NCBI GenBank assembly: GCA_023664865.1
Contig: JAMPEU010000003.1
Coordinates: 1-64,000, forward strand
Reading direction: 5' to 3'
DNA: 64,000 bases
From: Butyrivibrio sp.
Lineage (GTDB): Bacteria > Bacillota > Clostridia > Lachnospirales > Lachnospiraceae
Both the position numbers and the translations under genes were made by a program. Shown here piece after piece: positions 1-9,205 of the stretch. A model generated the notes under the pieces. That model was not told the origin of the DNA. It saw only the letters and a list, made by a program, of their open reading frames with translations, and did no database searches. How positions within the stretch are numbered: the first letter of the stretch is position 1; the number at the start of each line of letters is the position of its first letter.

Positions 1-33
1 AGAGTGGACTCGCAAGTCCACTCTTGATTTTAC
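1..33 (+). terminator. Hairpin with short T tract at window edge
   Basis: A perfect inverted repeat with 10-base arms and a 4-base loop (AGAGTGGACT / AGTCCACTCT) is followed by TGATTTTA. It reads as an intrinsic terminator for a gene lying left of the window. The T tract is short, so the termination role is inferred. Confidence 0.5.
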
Positions 34-124
34 AAATAATTTCATTGTTACTTTAGTATTGTAGCACTAAAATGCTATGGGTGCAAGCATAAATTTTTAA
101 GAAATTCGTAAATTGGTTGTTATT

Positions 125-298
125 CACAGTCGTCGTGGGGCATGAACTCATATGTTTTCATGAGTGGCACTCTCTCGCTCCGTGGAAAATCGCAGCGGTA
201 CTAGGCTCAAAAGCTAAAAAACAGCTTTTTCACCAAGTGCCGGCGTTTTCCAAGGACCACTCACGAAAACATATGAGTCCATGCCCATATAGGCTGTG
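125..298 (+). repeat. Palindromic repeat family 2, full copy A
   Basis: A long imperfect palindrome. The arms begin CACAG..GGCATG and end CATGCC..CTGTG, and around ACTCATATG they are complementary to each other. The central part (about 179-255) is nearly identical to the reverse complement of the centre of the element at 52821-53002, while the arms differ between the copies. Together with the hairpin at the left edge it fills the gene-free first 355 bases; I see no gene in it. Confidence 0.7.
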
Positions 299-355
299 AG
301 CAATAATAAATTCATAAATTGTAGCAGTTCATTTTGACTGAACTCATGGCAATTC

Positions 356-1642
356 CTACAACTTCATCTCTTCCCGGTATTTTTTAAGCCGCAGGTAGCA
401 GATGACGCAAAACATGCTGCCCAGTATTCCGGTGCAAAGGAACATTACCGCCATACCGCTGCCGCTGCCCTCTCCGACAATTCCATGCAGCAGTGACGTA
501 AGCGCATTTTCCTTTTGCATATAAGGCTCAAATACATAGTCCGCCAGAAAGCCGCCGAGCAGGATGCCTGCCGGAATCGTACTGTACTGTATCGCATTCC
601 TGACTGCAAATATCCTTCCCTGCATTTCTTCCGGCACAGTGCCATAGAGGATTACGTTCTGCGCCGCATTAATAAACGGTATCGGCAAGCTTGCCGCCAT
701 TCCCGCAATCGACCAGAACACTACGTTTCTTCCCGCTCCCATAAGCAAGTCGCCAAGCAGGAATGAAAGCGCTGCGGAAAAGTATATCGTCTTAATATTG
801 TCCTTTGACATCTTTCCCGCTGAAACAATTATGCCGCCTATGATGCCGCCGATTCCCATAACAGCGTTCACGATGCCAAGCGCCACGCTGTCGTCTCCGC
901 TCCTTGAAAGCACCATCGGCGATAATATATTCTCATAGGTCAGTCTCGAGAGAAAGTTTATTAAAGCCATCGTCAAGACAATCATAAGTATTGCCTTATG
1001 TTCTAACAGAAACCGATATCCCTCTTTACAGCCTGCAAATGCAGATATCTTATTTCCGGGCTTTACTTCATCCTCTGGGATACTGATAACCAAAAGCAGT
1101 ATAAGAAAAGCAAAAACAAAGCTTATCATATCAATAAGCAATACTGCTTTAAGCCCGCTTAGGGCAAATAAAAATGACGCTATCACTGGCGTAAAAACGG
1201 ATATCATATTGCCTGAAAAAGAATTCATTCCGCTTACATTGGCCAACTTTTCTTTCGGCACCATTTTCCCGATTGCCACGCTTGACGCCGGCGATTGAAA
1301 GGCGTTCATAAAGCCGATAATGGCGTTCACTATATAAATGTGCCATATCTGCAGACTGCCGCTGCTCCACATTATGAATATGCTGACAGTACACATTGCG
1401 GCGATGGAATCCGATACCAGCATAATCTTTTTCTTACTGTGCGTATCGACAAACGTCCCCGCAAACAGGCTTACTATTATATACGGAACATAATTGCAAA
1501 ACGACATCATGGAAAGCGTAAATGCAGAATGTTTCACAGTATATACCCATAAAATAAGGGCAAAACTCGTCATTGCGCTTCCAAGCTGCGATACCGACTG
1601 GCTGAGCCAGAATATAATATATTTTTTAAATTGTTTATCCAT
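356..1642 (-). CDS. MFS transporter (macrolide-efflux-like)
   Basis: A 428-residue polytopic membrane protein of the major facilitator superfamily. It has about twelve hydrophobic segments and the MFS loop between helices 2 and 3 (GTFVDTHSKKKIM). Length and layout fit drug/macrolide-type drug:H+ antiporters, and the substrate cannot be read from sequence. The start is supported by AAGGAG placed eight bases upstream. It stands alone, 300 bases downstream of the MATE gene, and its leader contains a long inverted repeat at 1731-1771 that could regulate it. Confidence 0.85.
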   Translation of the reverse strand: MDKQFKKYIIFWLSQSVSQLGSAMTSFALILWVYTVKHSAFTLSMMSFCNYVPYIIVSLFAGTFVDTHSKKKIMLVSDSIAAMCTVSIFIMWSSGSLQIWHIYIVNAIIGFMNAFQSPASSVAIGKMVPKEKLANVSGMNSFSGNMISVFTPVIASFLFALSGLKAVLLIDMISFVFAFLILLLVISIPEDEVKPGNKISAFAGCKEGYRFLLEHKAILMIVLTMALINFLSRLTYENILSPMVLSRSGDDSVALGIVNAVMGIGGIIGGIIVSAGKMSKDNIKTIYFSAALSFLLGDLLMGAGRNVVFWSIAGMAASLPIPFINAAQNVILYGTVPEEMQGRIFAVRNAIQYSTIPAGILLGGFLADYVFEPYMQKENALTSLLHGIVGEGSGSGMAVMFLCTGILGSMFCVICYLRLKKYREEMKL

Positions 1643-1730
1643 TGAATTTTTCTCCTTATAGATTTAAATATTGTCAAATTGCATATTTTCTATAAGTACA
1701 AAATCCAATGCGGACGAATAAAATCTTTAT

Positions 1731-1771
1731 CTCTGTACAGGCTTCGTCCTAACATCGGACCTTGTACAGAG
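1731..1771 (-). promoter_or_regulatory. Inverted repeat in the leader of the MFS gene
   Basis: CTCTGTACA and TGTACAGAG arms enclose a nested GTCC/GGAC pair. It lies about 90 bases upstream of the MFS start and has no following T tract, so it is not an obvious terminator. It could be a repressor operator or part of a leader hairpin for an efflux gene. The role is inferred. Confidence 0.4.
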
Positions 1772-1850
1772 TAATACGCTCAAATCAATTATCATATGAC
1801 ACAACATTATTTCTCCCGCCTTTCTTTAAATTATAAAATTATCATTATCT

Positions 1851-1936
1851 CGAGTTCAGGCAAATGAACAAAATAAGGGGCGACTTACCGCTTTTCAGGC
1901 ATTGGAGCCCCGTTTTTGTTCATTTGTCTGAACTCG
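1851..1936 (+). repeat. Palindromic repeat family 1, copy 1
   Basis: An 86-base hairpin element with arms CGAGTTCAG..CTGAACTCG, extending through AAATGAACAAAA / TTTTTGTTCATTT and GGGGC / GCCCC. The middle is shared with 3324-3408 (inverted), 56216-56294 and 62525-62610, but the outer arms differ and stay complementary. It lies between the stop of the MATE gene and the MFS gene. Confidence 0.75.
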
Positions 1937-1942
1937 TTATAT

Positions 1943-3295
1943 TTATGTAAAAAGATCATCTCTTGTAATATTCTTAAGCCATGCGCCGCTGCGGTATCTC
2001 TTGATAACCCAGGGCCACTTGACAAATTCGTCCGTACACAAAAGGAAATACACTACAAGCACGGGCAGCTTAAATACGAATGCCGCCAAAAATCCCAGAG
2101 GAACCGCATAACACCACATATCCACGCTGTCGCAGATAAGCCCGAACCTCGTATCGCCGCCGGCGCGCAGTATGCCCGCAATAATAGTCGTATTTACGGC
2201 TGCTCCCATTACATAATAGGTATTAATAAGCAGCATATATTTAAGATAGTGCATCGCAGTTTCCGAAAGCGTGGCAAAGTGCAGGATAAAAGGCGTCGCC
2301 GCAAGAATCAATACACCCCCGATGGCTCCTGTAATCACAGTCAGCTTCATCAATTTGGACGCATATTCTTTGGCGCGTTCCATATCACCCTCTCCCATCA
2401 CGTTGCCAAGCAGAATCCCGCCCGCACTGGCGGTTCCGAAACATAACACCGTGCCGAAATTGCGCGCTACCACCACCAGCGAATTAGCGGCTACCGCGTC
2501 AGAGCCAAGATGCCCTAAAATCACGGAATACATGGAGAAAGCAACACTCCACGATAAATCATTACCAAGCGCAGGCAGCGACAGTCTGACAAAATCCTTA
2601 AACAACACCTTATTGCGTATAAACATATAAGCGGGATTAAACCGCAAGTCTTTACTTATTGCCAGTGAAACAATAATGCAGCCGATAAGCTCTATTACAC
2701 GTGAGGCGGCAGTGGCAATCGCGACTCCCGTAGCACCCAAACGCGGCGCTCCGAAAAGCCCGAATATAAAAACCGCATTAAGAAAGATGTTCAGCGTAAA
2801 AGCCATAATGTTTAAAACCATTGAGACGGTTACGCGTCCCACGCTTCTTAACACCGCAAGATAAATCTCAATAATCCCCCAGCACAAATACGTTATCGCC
2901 ATCACCCTTAAATATCCCGCGCCGATATGTATAAGCTCTGTATCGGGAGTAAAAACCTTCATCATAAACTCCGGCACAAACAGGGCGAAAGCTGAAAATG
3001 CCAAGGATATTATAATCGAAAATCTAAGCGCGATTCCCTCAACCACCCGTATCGCCTGCAAATCCTTTTTACCCCAATACTGCGCACAAAGAAGTGTCAC
3101 TCCCGTACCGAGTCCGTAATATATCATAAATAAAACGCTGGCATAGTTAGAAGCCAAAGATACCGCCGAAATAGACGACTGCCCTACACAATTGAGCATG
3201 ACTACGTCTGTGGAACTGACCGCGGCGCTTAATAAATTCTGTATTACAATCGGCACTACCAGATGCAGCATCTGGGGATAAAATCTGCTTTTCAT
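1943..3295 (-). CDS. MATE family efflux transporter
   Basis: A 450-residue MATE (multidrug and toxic compound extrusion) transporter. The N-terminus contains the family-like VPIVIQNLLSAAVSSTDVVM, with twelve hydrophobic segments in two similar halves. These pumps export cationic drugs or metabolites using Na+ or H+ gradients. I chose the start MKSRFYPQ at 3295. The longer frame reads through palindromic repeat copy 2, so its extra 28 residues would be encoded by the repeat. The gene is bracketed by two inverted copies of repeat family 1. Confidence 0.85.
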   Translation of the reverse strand: MKSRFYPQMLHLVVPIVIQNLLSAAVSSTDVVMLNCVGQSSISAVSLASNYASVLFMIYYGLGTGVTLLCAQYWGKKDLQAIRVVEGIALRFSIIISLAFSAFALFVPEFMMKVFTPDTELIHIGAGYLRVMAITYLCWGIIEIYLAVLRSVGRVTVSMVLNIMAFTLNIFLNAVFIFGLFGAPRLGATGVAIATAASRVIELIGCIIVSLAISKDLRFNPAYMFIRNKVLFKDFVRLSLPALGNDLSWSVAFSMYSVILGHLGSDAVAANSLVVVARNFGTVLCFGTASAGGILLGNVMGEGDMERAKEYASKLMKLTVITGAIGGVLILAATPFILHFATLSETAMHYLKYMLLINTYYVMGAAVNTTIIAGILRAGGDTRFGLICDSVDMWCYAVPLGFLAAFVFKLPVLVVYFLLCTDEFVKWPWVIKRYRSGAWLKNITRDDLFT

Positions 3296-3323
3296 TATAA
3301 TTGCTCCGTTCCATGTATAACCG

Positions 3324-3408
3324 GATTTCAGGCGAAATGAACAAAAACGGGACTCCATGCCTAAAAAGCGGTAAGTCACCCCCTATTTTGTTCATTTCGC
3401 CTGAAATC
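3324..3408 (-). repeat. Palindromic repeat family 1, copy 2 (inverted)
   Basis: Arms GATTTCAGGCGAAATGAAC / GTTCATTTCGCCTGAAATC are perfect complements. The core is the reverse complement of the core in copy 1. It lies just upstream of the MATE start. Relative to copy 1 the arm sequence differs, but each change is matched on the other side. Confidence 0.75.
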
Positions 3409-3500
3409 TTCACTTAATTAATCACCTAATTCTTACTATATCATTTTTTTAAACATTTTCCTATAGTAAAAATATAAATTATTGCAGATTATCTGCACAG

Positions 3501-4895
3501 CTATCTGTTAGGCAGCGTCACGGTTATCTGAATGGTTTCCACATCAGGCATTGACGCGATTATTTTTCCCTTATGCGCCTCCACAATGGACTTCGCGATG
3601 GCAAGCCCCAAACCATAGCCGCCCTTTTCGGAATCTCTGGACTGCTCTGTCCTGTAGAAACGGTCAAAGAACTGCCGCAGCTGTTCATCGCTCACTTTCT
3701 CAGAATGGTTGCTTACGCACAAAACTATACTATGGTTTTTCTTTTCCAGTTTTAAAATAATGTCGTCACAGCTTCCGTCTTCGTTCTCCTTCGTATATTT
3801 AATCGCATTGTCTAAAATAATGCCTGCCACATGCCTTATGCTTTCTTCGTCGCCGTTATATGAAAGCATCGACGTTATTTTAGCCTCTATGTTCCTGCCT
3901 TTACTTTTAGCAAGCGTCTGAAACGACTGCACTGTCTCGCTTACCACATCTGAAATGGGAAAATCTATCATTGTGAACTGCTGCCTGTTCTCATCCATAC
4001 GTGACAGCTGCAGCAGATTTTCAGTCAATGCGCCCATCCGCCTTGTCTGCGCGCATATATCCTGAAGCCATTCGTTATCGTCGCCTATCTCCATTGAAAG
4101 AATTTCGGCATCGGCGTCTATGATGGTGATAGGCGTCTTTATCTCGTGTCCGGCAACCGATATGAATTGTTTCTGCTTTTCGTAGCTTTCCGCCACGGGC
4201 GAAACAATCTTTTTGGAAAAAATTATAATAATCACTGAAATAAACAATAAGCCCATAAGTGAAATTATGCAGTTAATTAAAACCGAATTTCTAAACGTAC
4301 CCAGATTTCTGCCGCAGTCTAAAAAAATGACGCATGTGTCATTCATATTATGAACCTTTATATATCGGAAATCATTTATAAATCCCCTGGCAGCCCTGCC
4401 ATTCAGTGCAAGTTCCGCATAATCCGCCGCCTCTTCATCGTCTATCATGGCTATGTTTTCGGTATTGACAGACAAAATATCGTTCTCTGACGAAACAACT
4501 GCAGTAAAAAACCTTGCCTCGTACATTATTTCCGGAGACAGTTTCCTTCCGCCCATAAATCCTTTGCGCCAGTCAGACTCGTCATTCCAGTCAAAGCCTT
4601 CATTCCAGTCAGCCTCATCACTCCAGCCAAACTTTTCATTCCAGTCAACCTCATCATTCTGAACAGACTTTTCAGACCATACAAGCCCTCCGCCTTCCGG
4701 CAAATCCCTTTTTTCCGGCGGCAGCATACGAACAGGCGGACCTTCATTTCCGGCTATTTTCGTAATAACCATATCCGCATTTGCCACCAACTCCCTGTAG
4801 TTTAAAATACTGCCGGAAATTACGATAATGGCTAACAGCAATATGAGCGAAACCGTTGATAAAATTATAAATTTTATTCTTAATTTTTTAATCAT
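3501..4895 (-). CDS. Sensor histidine kinase with acidic repeat ectodomain
   Basis: 464 residues: TM1 at about 9-30, an extracellular region to about 205, TM2 at 206-227, a HisKA H-box with phospho-acceptor His250 (AGHEIKTP), and a HATPase domain with a GGYGLGLAIAKSIV-type G box. The ectodomain contains a degenerate Trp/Asp/Glu repeat of about ten residues (residues 81-112, units such as DEADWNEGF), encoded around 4565-4670. It follows the response regulator by 69 bases and is the last gene of the cluster starting at 9095. The pair probably senses a surface or envelope state linked to the Cthe_2159-like lipoprotein; the ligand is unknown. Confidence 0.9.
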   Translation of the reverse strand: MIKKLRIKFIILSTVSLILLLAIIVISGSILNYRELVANADMVITKIAGNEGPPVRMLPPEKRDLPEGGGLVWSEKSVQNDEVDWNEKFGWSDEADWNEGFDWNDESDWRKGFMGGRKLSPEIMYEARFFTAVVSSENDILSVNTENIAMIDDEEAADYAELALNGRAARGFINDFRYIKVHNMNDTCVIFLDCGRNLGTFRNSVLINCIISLMGLLFISVIIIIFSKKIVSPVAESYEKQKQFISVAGHEIKTPITIIDADAEILSMEIGDDNEWLQDICAQTRRMGALTENLLQLSRMDENRQQFTMIDFPISDVVSETVQSFQTLAKSKGRNIEAKITSMLSYNGDEESIRHVAGIILDNAIKYTKENEDGSCDDIILKLEKKNHSIVLCVSNHSEKVSDEQLRQFFDRFYRTEQSRDSEKGGYGLGLAIAKSIVEAHKGKIIASMPDVETIQITVTLPNR

Positions 4896-4964
4896 TTAAT
4901 TTCCTTTACCTATTACATTTACATTTTTCATCCGTGCCTTTTGACTTGCTCAATTTTCCATAAT

Positions 4965-5654
4965 TCACTTGACATTATCTAAGTTCTCCAGCGAATAACC
5001 AACGTTGCGCCGCGCCCTTATCTTTACGTCAGCTTTTAACGCTTCAAGTTTTTTCCGTAGATACGATATATATGTCCACACCACATTGCTTTCGGCGTTT
5101 GACTCAAAGCCCCATATTTTGTCCATAAACTGTTCCGCCGAAATTATTTGCCCCGGATTCCTCATAAGCATCTCTAACATCTGAAATTCTTTATTCGCAA
5201 GCGTGAAATTCCCATATGGCGTGGATAATTCAAAGGCTGCGCAGTCGAGCGTGATATTGCCGAAACGCAGTTTTGAATCTGGCTGCAGAGCCTTTGAGCC
5301 GCTCCTTGTCATAGCGCGTATGCGTGCTAAAAGTTCTTTTACCGCAAACGGCTTAGTCAGATAATCATTCGCGCCGCCGTCAAGCCCCTCTACCTTATCA
5401 TCTATCTCCGCTTTCGCGGTAAGCATCATTATCGGAACGCTGTTTCCTGACTTTCGTATCTGCTTAAGCACGCTGATTCCGTCAAGCCTGGGCATCATTA
5501 CGTCCAAAATGACTCCGTCATACTCATTCGTTTCCAGATACTCCAATGCTTCAACTCCGTCACGCGCCGCATCGACAGTATAGTTATTCTTTTTTAATAT
5601 TGTCACAATCGCTTTGGATAACGACGCCTCGTCCTCCGCAAGCAGCAGCCTCAT
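4965..5654 (-). CDS. OmpR/PhoB-family response regulator
   Basis: 229 residues. The receiver domain has acidic residues near positions 7-9, phospho-acceptor Asp51 (ILDVMMPRLDG) and the TKPF lysine motif. A C-terminal winged helix ends in the FESNAESNVVWTYISYLRKK-type recognition region. It is the cognate partner of the histidine kinase just downstream, and the start of the lipoprotein operon lies upstream. The ribosome binding site GGGGGATTTAAT precedes the ATG. Its DNA targets are not visible here. Confidence 0.92.
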   Translation of the reverse strand: MRLLLAEDEASLSKAIVTILKKNNYTVDAARDGVEALEYLETNEYDGVILDVMMPRLDGISVLKQIRKSGNSVPIMMLTAKAEIDDKVEGLDGGANDYLTKPFAVKELLARIRAMTRSGSKALQPDSKLRFGNITLDCAAFELSTPYGNFTLANKEFQMLEMLMRNPGQIISAEQFMDKIWGFESNAESNVVWTYISYLRKKLEALKADVKIRARRNVGYSLENLDNVK

Positions 5655-5669
5655 ATTAAATCCCCCATT

Positions 5670-7595
5670 CTACTCTGTACGCCCATTTTGAGAACTATTA
5701 TCATTCCTTAAATCTGGGCTGTCTTCATGTCCGTGACCGTCCATGCCATGCGGGTGTTCGGAAGCGTTAAATCCTTCAAAACCTTCAGGAGGTTCAGTAC
5801 CGTCAAACCCTTCAAAACCTTCAGGCGGTTCAGTACCGTCAAATTCCTTAAAGCCTTCAGGTGGTTCTGCTCCATCAAATCCTTCAAAGCCTTCAGGCGG
5901 TTCTGCTCCATCAAATCCTTCAAAGCCTTCAGGACGTTCACCGCCATTAAAGCCGCCCATTCCGCCATGACCGCCAAAACCGCCGCGGCCGCCCATTCCG
6001 CCGGGAGTACCGAAACCACCGCCGTAAATCAGGCCGTCCATAGTAACCTCTGTCTTGGTATCGCCTGTCATAAGCGTATATGACTCTTTATCGGCTATTT
6101 CTTTACAGCTTACCACCACTGAATTATAGCTTTTCCCCATCGTCCATTCCACAAGCGTATTTCCGTCTTTGTCAAGCAGGACAATATCACTGCCTGCCAC
6201 ATTCTGGGTATTTGTATTTACAAGTATTGAACCCTGAGTCGAATTACTGCCGAAGTTCTGCGCCATATTGCTCTGCCCTGCGGCTACAACAATGCCTCCG
6301 CTTATGCTGGCATCTATGCCATAATCAAGCGCGCCGTCCTGACCACCTGATGAACCCGCCACATAAACTTCACCGCCTGTCACTATAATATATCCGTTGG
6401 AATCAAGAGCGTCGCCCTCGGCATTAACCATGGTAACGCCGCCTGATATATTTATGCTTGCGTCGCTCTGCACATCCCCCATCATACCGCCTTGCATCCC
6501 GTCCGTATTATTGTCCGTATTTTCGCGCTTGTCGGTAGCGTTTATCCCATCGTCTGACGCATTAAGGCTTATAACGCCGTCGCTTATGTTTATGATTCTG
6601 CCTTCGATGCCCTCATACGAATCGGCTATAATGATGCTGCCGCCTTCGATACATACCTCATTCATGGCGCTTATTCCGTCGCTTTTTGCCTTTAGGTCAT
6701 ATACTCCGTCGCCAATATATATATTTCCCACGGAATAATCGTCGTTATTTACAGAATGTATGGCGTCTTCCCCTGCATCTATCTCAAAATATCCGTCTGC
6801 TATCGCCACGATGTCTTTGCCCGAAATCCCATGCGATAATGCGCTGATATAATACGCCCCGCCTGTTATTACAAGTTCATCCTTTGAGACAATGCCATGT
6901 CCCGCCGGCGAGGATATGGTAAGGCTTCCCGTACCCTCTATGGCAAGGTCGTCTTTGGAAAAGCTATTATCCGCGCTCAGAGCTATATTATAACTTCCCT
7001 TGCCGTTTAGGGTAAGGTCGTCTTTGGAAAAAATGACCGCATCGATATTATTATCGTCTATCGCCGTAAAATTTCCGCCATTCGAAAGTGTGTTTTCGCT
7101 GCCGTCAGCCAGAGTGATAAACACTTTGTCCGCTTTTTTCACATATATCGCCGCCGAGTCGGCGCTGTTAATGTTTACCCCATTCAATACAAGCTGAACC
7201 TTCTGCGTCTTATCCGTATCGACTATTATCATGCCGTCGCTAAGTGTTCCGCTCAATATATAGATTCCTTCCTTTGTTATCGTAACAACATTACCGTCTA
7301 TCTCCACGCCCTTTGAATCAGATGTGGAATTATTGTCGGCAAGTTCTACTTTTTCACACTCCGCCTCATCATACTCCCATGACAAGTCACGGTTCGAGAA
7401 AAGCTCTGACGCACTTATACTTTGTGAGTCTGATACTTGCGAGCTAGTTTCTTTCGAGTCAGCCCCCTGCGAATTTACTTCCCGTGAACCCGTTCCATGC
7501 GAAACAGTTTCCGCATTGTTTCCACAGGACGTAACAAACAAGCATATTACTAATGCAAGTGATAAAATTTTTGACAAATATATAAACTTTTTCAC
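5670..7595 (-). CDS. Cthe_2159-like carbohydrate-binding lipoprotein with GF-rich tail
   Basis: 641 residues with a GTG start after AAGGGAAATAAA. A lipoprotein signal peptide with lipobox VTSC ends at Cys24. The body (about 70-520) is a repetitive beta-helix pattern (runs like ISGGVTMVNAEGDALDSNG) matching the Cthe_2159 / DUF4353 family, whose founding member binds acidic plant polysaccharides. The C-terminus is a Gly/Phe segment followed by about five 12-residue units of EPPEGFEGFDGA type (36-base DNA repeats, 5770-5940), then a His-rich end. It sits with VTC and DUF4956 genes, a neighbourhood known for this family. Confidence 0.8.
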   Translation of the reverse strand: MKKFIYLSKILSLALVICLFVTSCGNNAETVSHGTGSREVNSQGADSKETSSQVSDSQSISASELFSNRDLSWEYDEAECEKVELADNNSTSDSKGVEIDGNVVTITKEGIYILSGTLSDGMIIVDTDKTQKVQLVLNGVNINSADSAAIYVKKADKVFITLADGSENTLSNGGNFTAIDDNNIDAVIFSKDDLTLNGKGSYNIALSADNSFSKDDLAIEGTGSLTISSPAGHGIVSKDELVITGGAYYISALSHGISGKDIVAIADGYFEIDAGEDAIHSVNNDDYSVGNIYIGDGVYDLKAKSDGISAMNEVCIEGGSIIIADSYEGIEGRIINISDGVISLNASDDGINATDKRENTDNNTDGMQGGMMGDVQSDASINISGGVTMVNAEGDALDSNGYIIVTGGEVYVAGSSGGQDGALDYGIDASISGGIVVAAGQSNMAQNFGSNSTQGSILVNTNTQNVAGSDIVLLDKDGNTLVEWTMGKSYNSVVVSCKEIADKESYTLMTGDTKTEVTMDGLIYGGGFGTPGGMGGRGGFGGHGGMGGFNGGERPEGFEGFDGAEPPEGFEGFDGAEPPEGFKEFDGTEPPEGFEGFDGTEPPEGFEGFNASEHPHGMDGHGHEDSPDLRNDNSSQNGRTE

Positions 7596-7635
7596 TTTAT
7601 TTCCCTTCTTTCATTTACTACCTAAATTTAAACAT

Positions 7636-7680
7636 TACTTATTCACAGTCTTTGGGCTGCATGAACTTATGCAGCATTCA
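7636..7680 (+). repeat. Core-less derivative of palindromic repeat family 2
   Basis: TTATTCACAGTC and GCATGAACTTATG match the left arm of the element at 125-298 and fold into a short hairpin (CTGCAT / ATGCAG). The conserved central core is missing. It lies in the gap between the DUF4956 stop and the lipoprotein start. Confidence 0.45.
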
Positions 7681-7687
7681 GCCATCA

Positions 7688-8383
7688 TTAAAGCTCCACT
7701 ACATAACTCTCCCGATTGGACAATATTATCTCCAGATTGCCGTTTCGACAGCGCACCTCGTCGATAAACGCCTTTTCCGTATTTTTCTCCTTAAATGTAA
7801 TATTATAAGTAAGCTTGAAAAGGCTCCCCATATTAGTGCTTTTCACATTAATAAGCTCGCACTTGTTCGTATATTTGGCAAATATATCGTCAAATACATC
7901 ATAATAATCCAAGTCTTCGGGAATCGTAATGTGCATGGTCTTATCCAAGTCGGCATAATGCTTTTCCCCAAATCCGATATGCGAATATACCATATTGATA
8001 AGCCCGATAACTACTGCAAAAAGGAGCGCATACGCGATATATCCCATGCCTGCAATAAGCCCCGCCCCCATCGCTAAGAAAATGACTCCGATTTCTTTCG
8101 CCGTGCCGGGCACAGAACGAAACCGCACCAGACTGAAAGCCCCCGCCACTGCAACGCCCGCGCCTATATTGCCGTTCACCATCATGATTACCACACACAC
8201 TACCGCAGGCAGCGTAGCAAGCGTGACGATAAAACTTTTGGAATATGTAGACTTATACATATACATAACCGCTATTATAAATCCTATAACAAGCGACGCA
8301 ATAATACAAATCATAAATTCAGATACAGATATAACTTCCATGCTGCCTGTATCAAACAGCCCCCTAAAAATATTCTTCAGCAT
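7688..8383 (-). CDS. DUF4956 membrane protein
   Basis: 231 residues. About four hydrophobic segments in the first 140 residues include the conserved GAFSLVRFRSVPGTAKEI signature of DUF4956, followed by a soluble C-terminal domain of about 90 residues. These proteins are almost always encoded next to VTC-domain polyphosphate polymerases and CotH or Cthe_2159 proteins, as here: 25 bases downstream of the VTC gene. The role is unknown, possibly the membrane partner of the polymerase. The ribosome binding site AAAGGA supports the start. Confidence 0.85.
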   Translation of the reverse strand: MLKNIFRGLFDTGSMEVISVSEFMICIIASLVIGFIIAVMYMYKSTYSKSFIVTLATLPAVVCVVIMMVNGNIGAGVAVAGAFSLVRFRSVPGTAKEIGVIFLAMGAGLIAGMGYIAYALLFAVVIGLINMVYSHIGFGEKHYADLDKTMHITIPEDLDYYDVFDDIFAKYTNKCELINVKSTNMGSLFKLTYNITFKEKNTEKAFIDEVRCRNGNLEIILSNRESYVVEL

Positions 8384-8408
8384 TTTTCAATTCCTTTCTG
8401 CGTTTGTC

Positions 8409-9095
8409 TTACGCTATAATCTTCTCATATGCGGTGCCGTATTTGGAAAACGACGTCTTATATATTTTTTCCTTGGCAAGCGTCTGCGTCAGCCAAAGCG
8501 GTATCGCATCAGATGTTTTTATCTCCATAAGCACCATGTCATCGTCTACAAGCTTATCTCCCCAGATATCAGATGTAAGCGAAAGTTCGTTATCCCTTGC
8601 CAATACATTCTCGTCAAACGTTATCCTGAAATCGCTTTTGTCTATAGCATAAAAAGCGTCCCGCTCATATGATAAGAATACCCTTGGCAATAGCGTGTTG
8701 TAAAATTTAAAGAAATAATCTATTTCCGCCCCTATCTGGCTTTTTTTAGGAAAATGCCCCCCTGTAATCCACGCAAGCGCTTCTTCGTATGTAAGTTCTT
8801 CACGGCGTTTATATACCACGTCGTCAAACTTTTTCTTAATCTCTATGAACACCTCTCCCTGCGGTTCCACGCGCTTATAGCTTCTGATGCGTAGTTTTTC
8901 TTTATAAATCGGCTTTTCTATGGAATTGCGCACTAAGCGGTAATTATCCGTGTCAAAATAAATGTTTCTGATTACGGTATGCCCGAAATTATCCAGCCGC
9001 ATGTGCGGCGCCATGGCCTCAAGCAGCGCCTCTTTCTGCTGCCTTGTAATAATGTACTTTATCTCGTATCGTTTAAATACTGCCTGATATGTCAT
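8409..9095 (-). CDS. VTC-domain polyphosphate polymerase
   Basis: 228 residues spanning one VTC domain. It has the opening KRYEIKYIIT, the basic tunnel residues in LRIRSYKR and EIKKKFDDVVYKRR, and the acidic MEIKTS near the end. Family knowledge: the VTC catalytic domain makes polyphosphate from ATP inside a basic tunnel. I chose the start at 9095 because GGAGG touches the ATG at 9101 directly but stands six bases from this one. It heads the five-gene cluster down to 3501. Confidence 0.85.
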   Translation of the reverse strand: MTYQAVFKRYEIKYIITRQQKEALLEAMAPHMRLDNFGHTVIRNIYFDTDNYRLVRNSIEKPIYKEKLRIRSYKRVEPQGEVFIEIKKKFDDVVYKRREELTYEEALAWITGGHFPKKSQIGAEIDYFFKFYNTLLPRVFLSYERDAFYAIDKSDFRITFDENVLARDNELSLTSDIWGDKLVDDDMVLMEIKTSDAIPLWLTQTLAKEKIYKTSFSKYGTAYEKIIA

Positions 9096-9205
9096 AATCA
9101 TCCTCCGTTCTTCGTTTAACTTGAGAAGAGTATAGGATGCGAAACTTAAACGAGACTTAAATTATATGTGAAGAATTTATGAAATTAATATAGAATGATT
9201 TTATT

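Noticed and set aside
117..299. Open frame of 60 codons on the plus strand
   Set aside because: It lies entirely inside palindromic repeat family 2, with no ribosome binding site; composition follows the repeat.
3296..3379. 28-residue N-terminal extension of the first MATE protein
   Set aside because: The extension is encoded by palindromic repeat copy 2; the ATG at 3295 begins the conserved MATE N-terminus.
5727..6083. Long plus-strand frames opposite the lipoprotein tail
   Set aside because: They are shadows created by the 36-base repeats (Pro/Ser/Lys-rich) and have no start signals.
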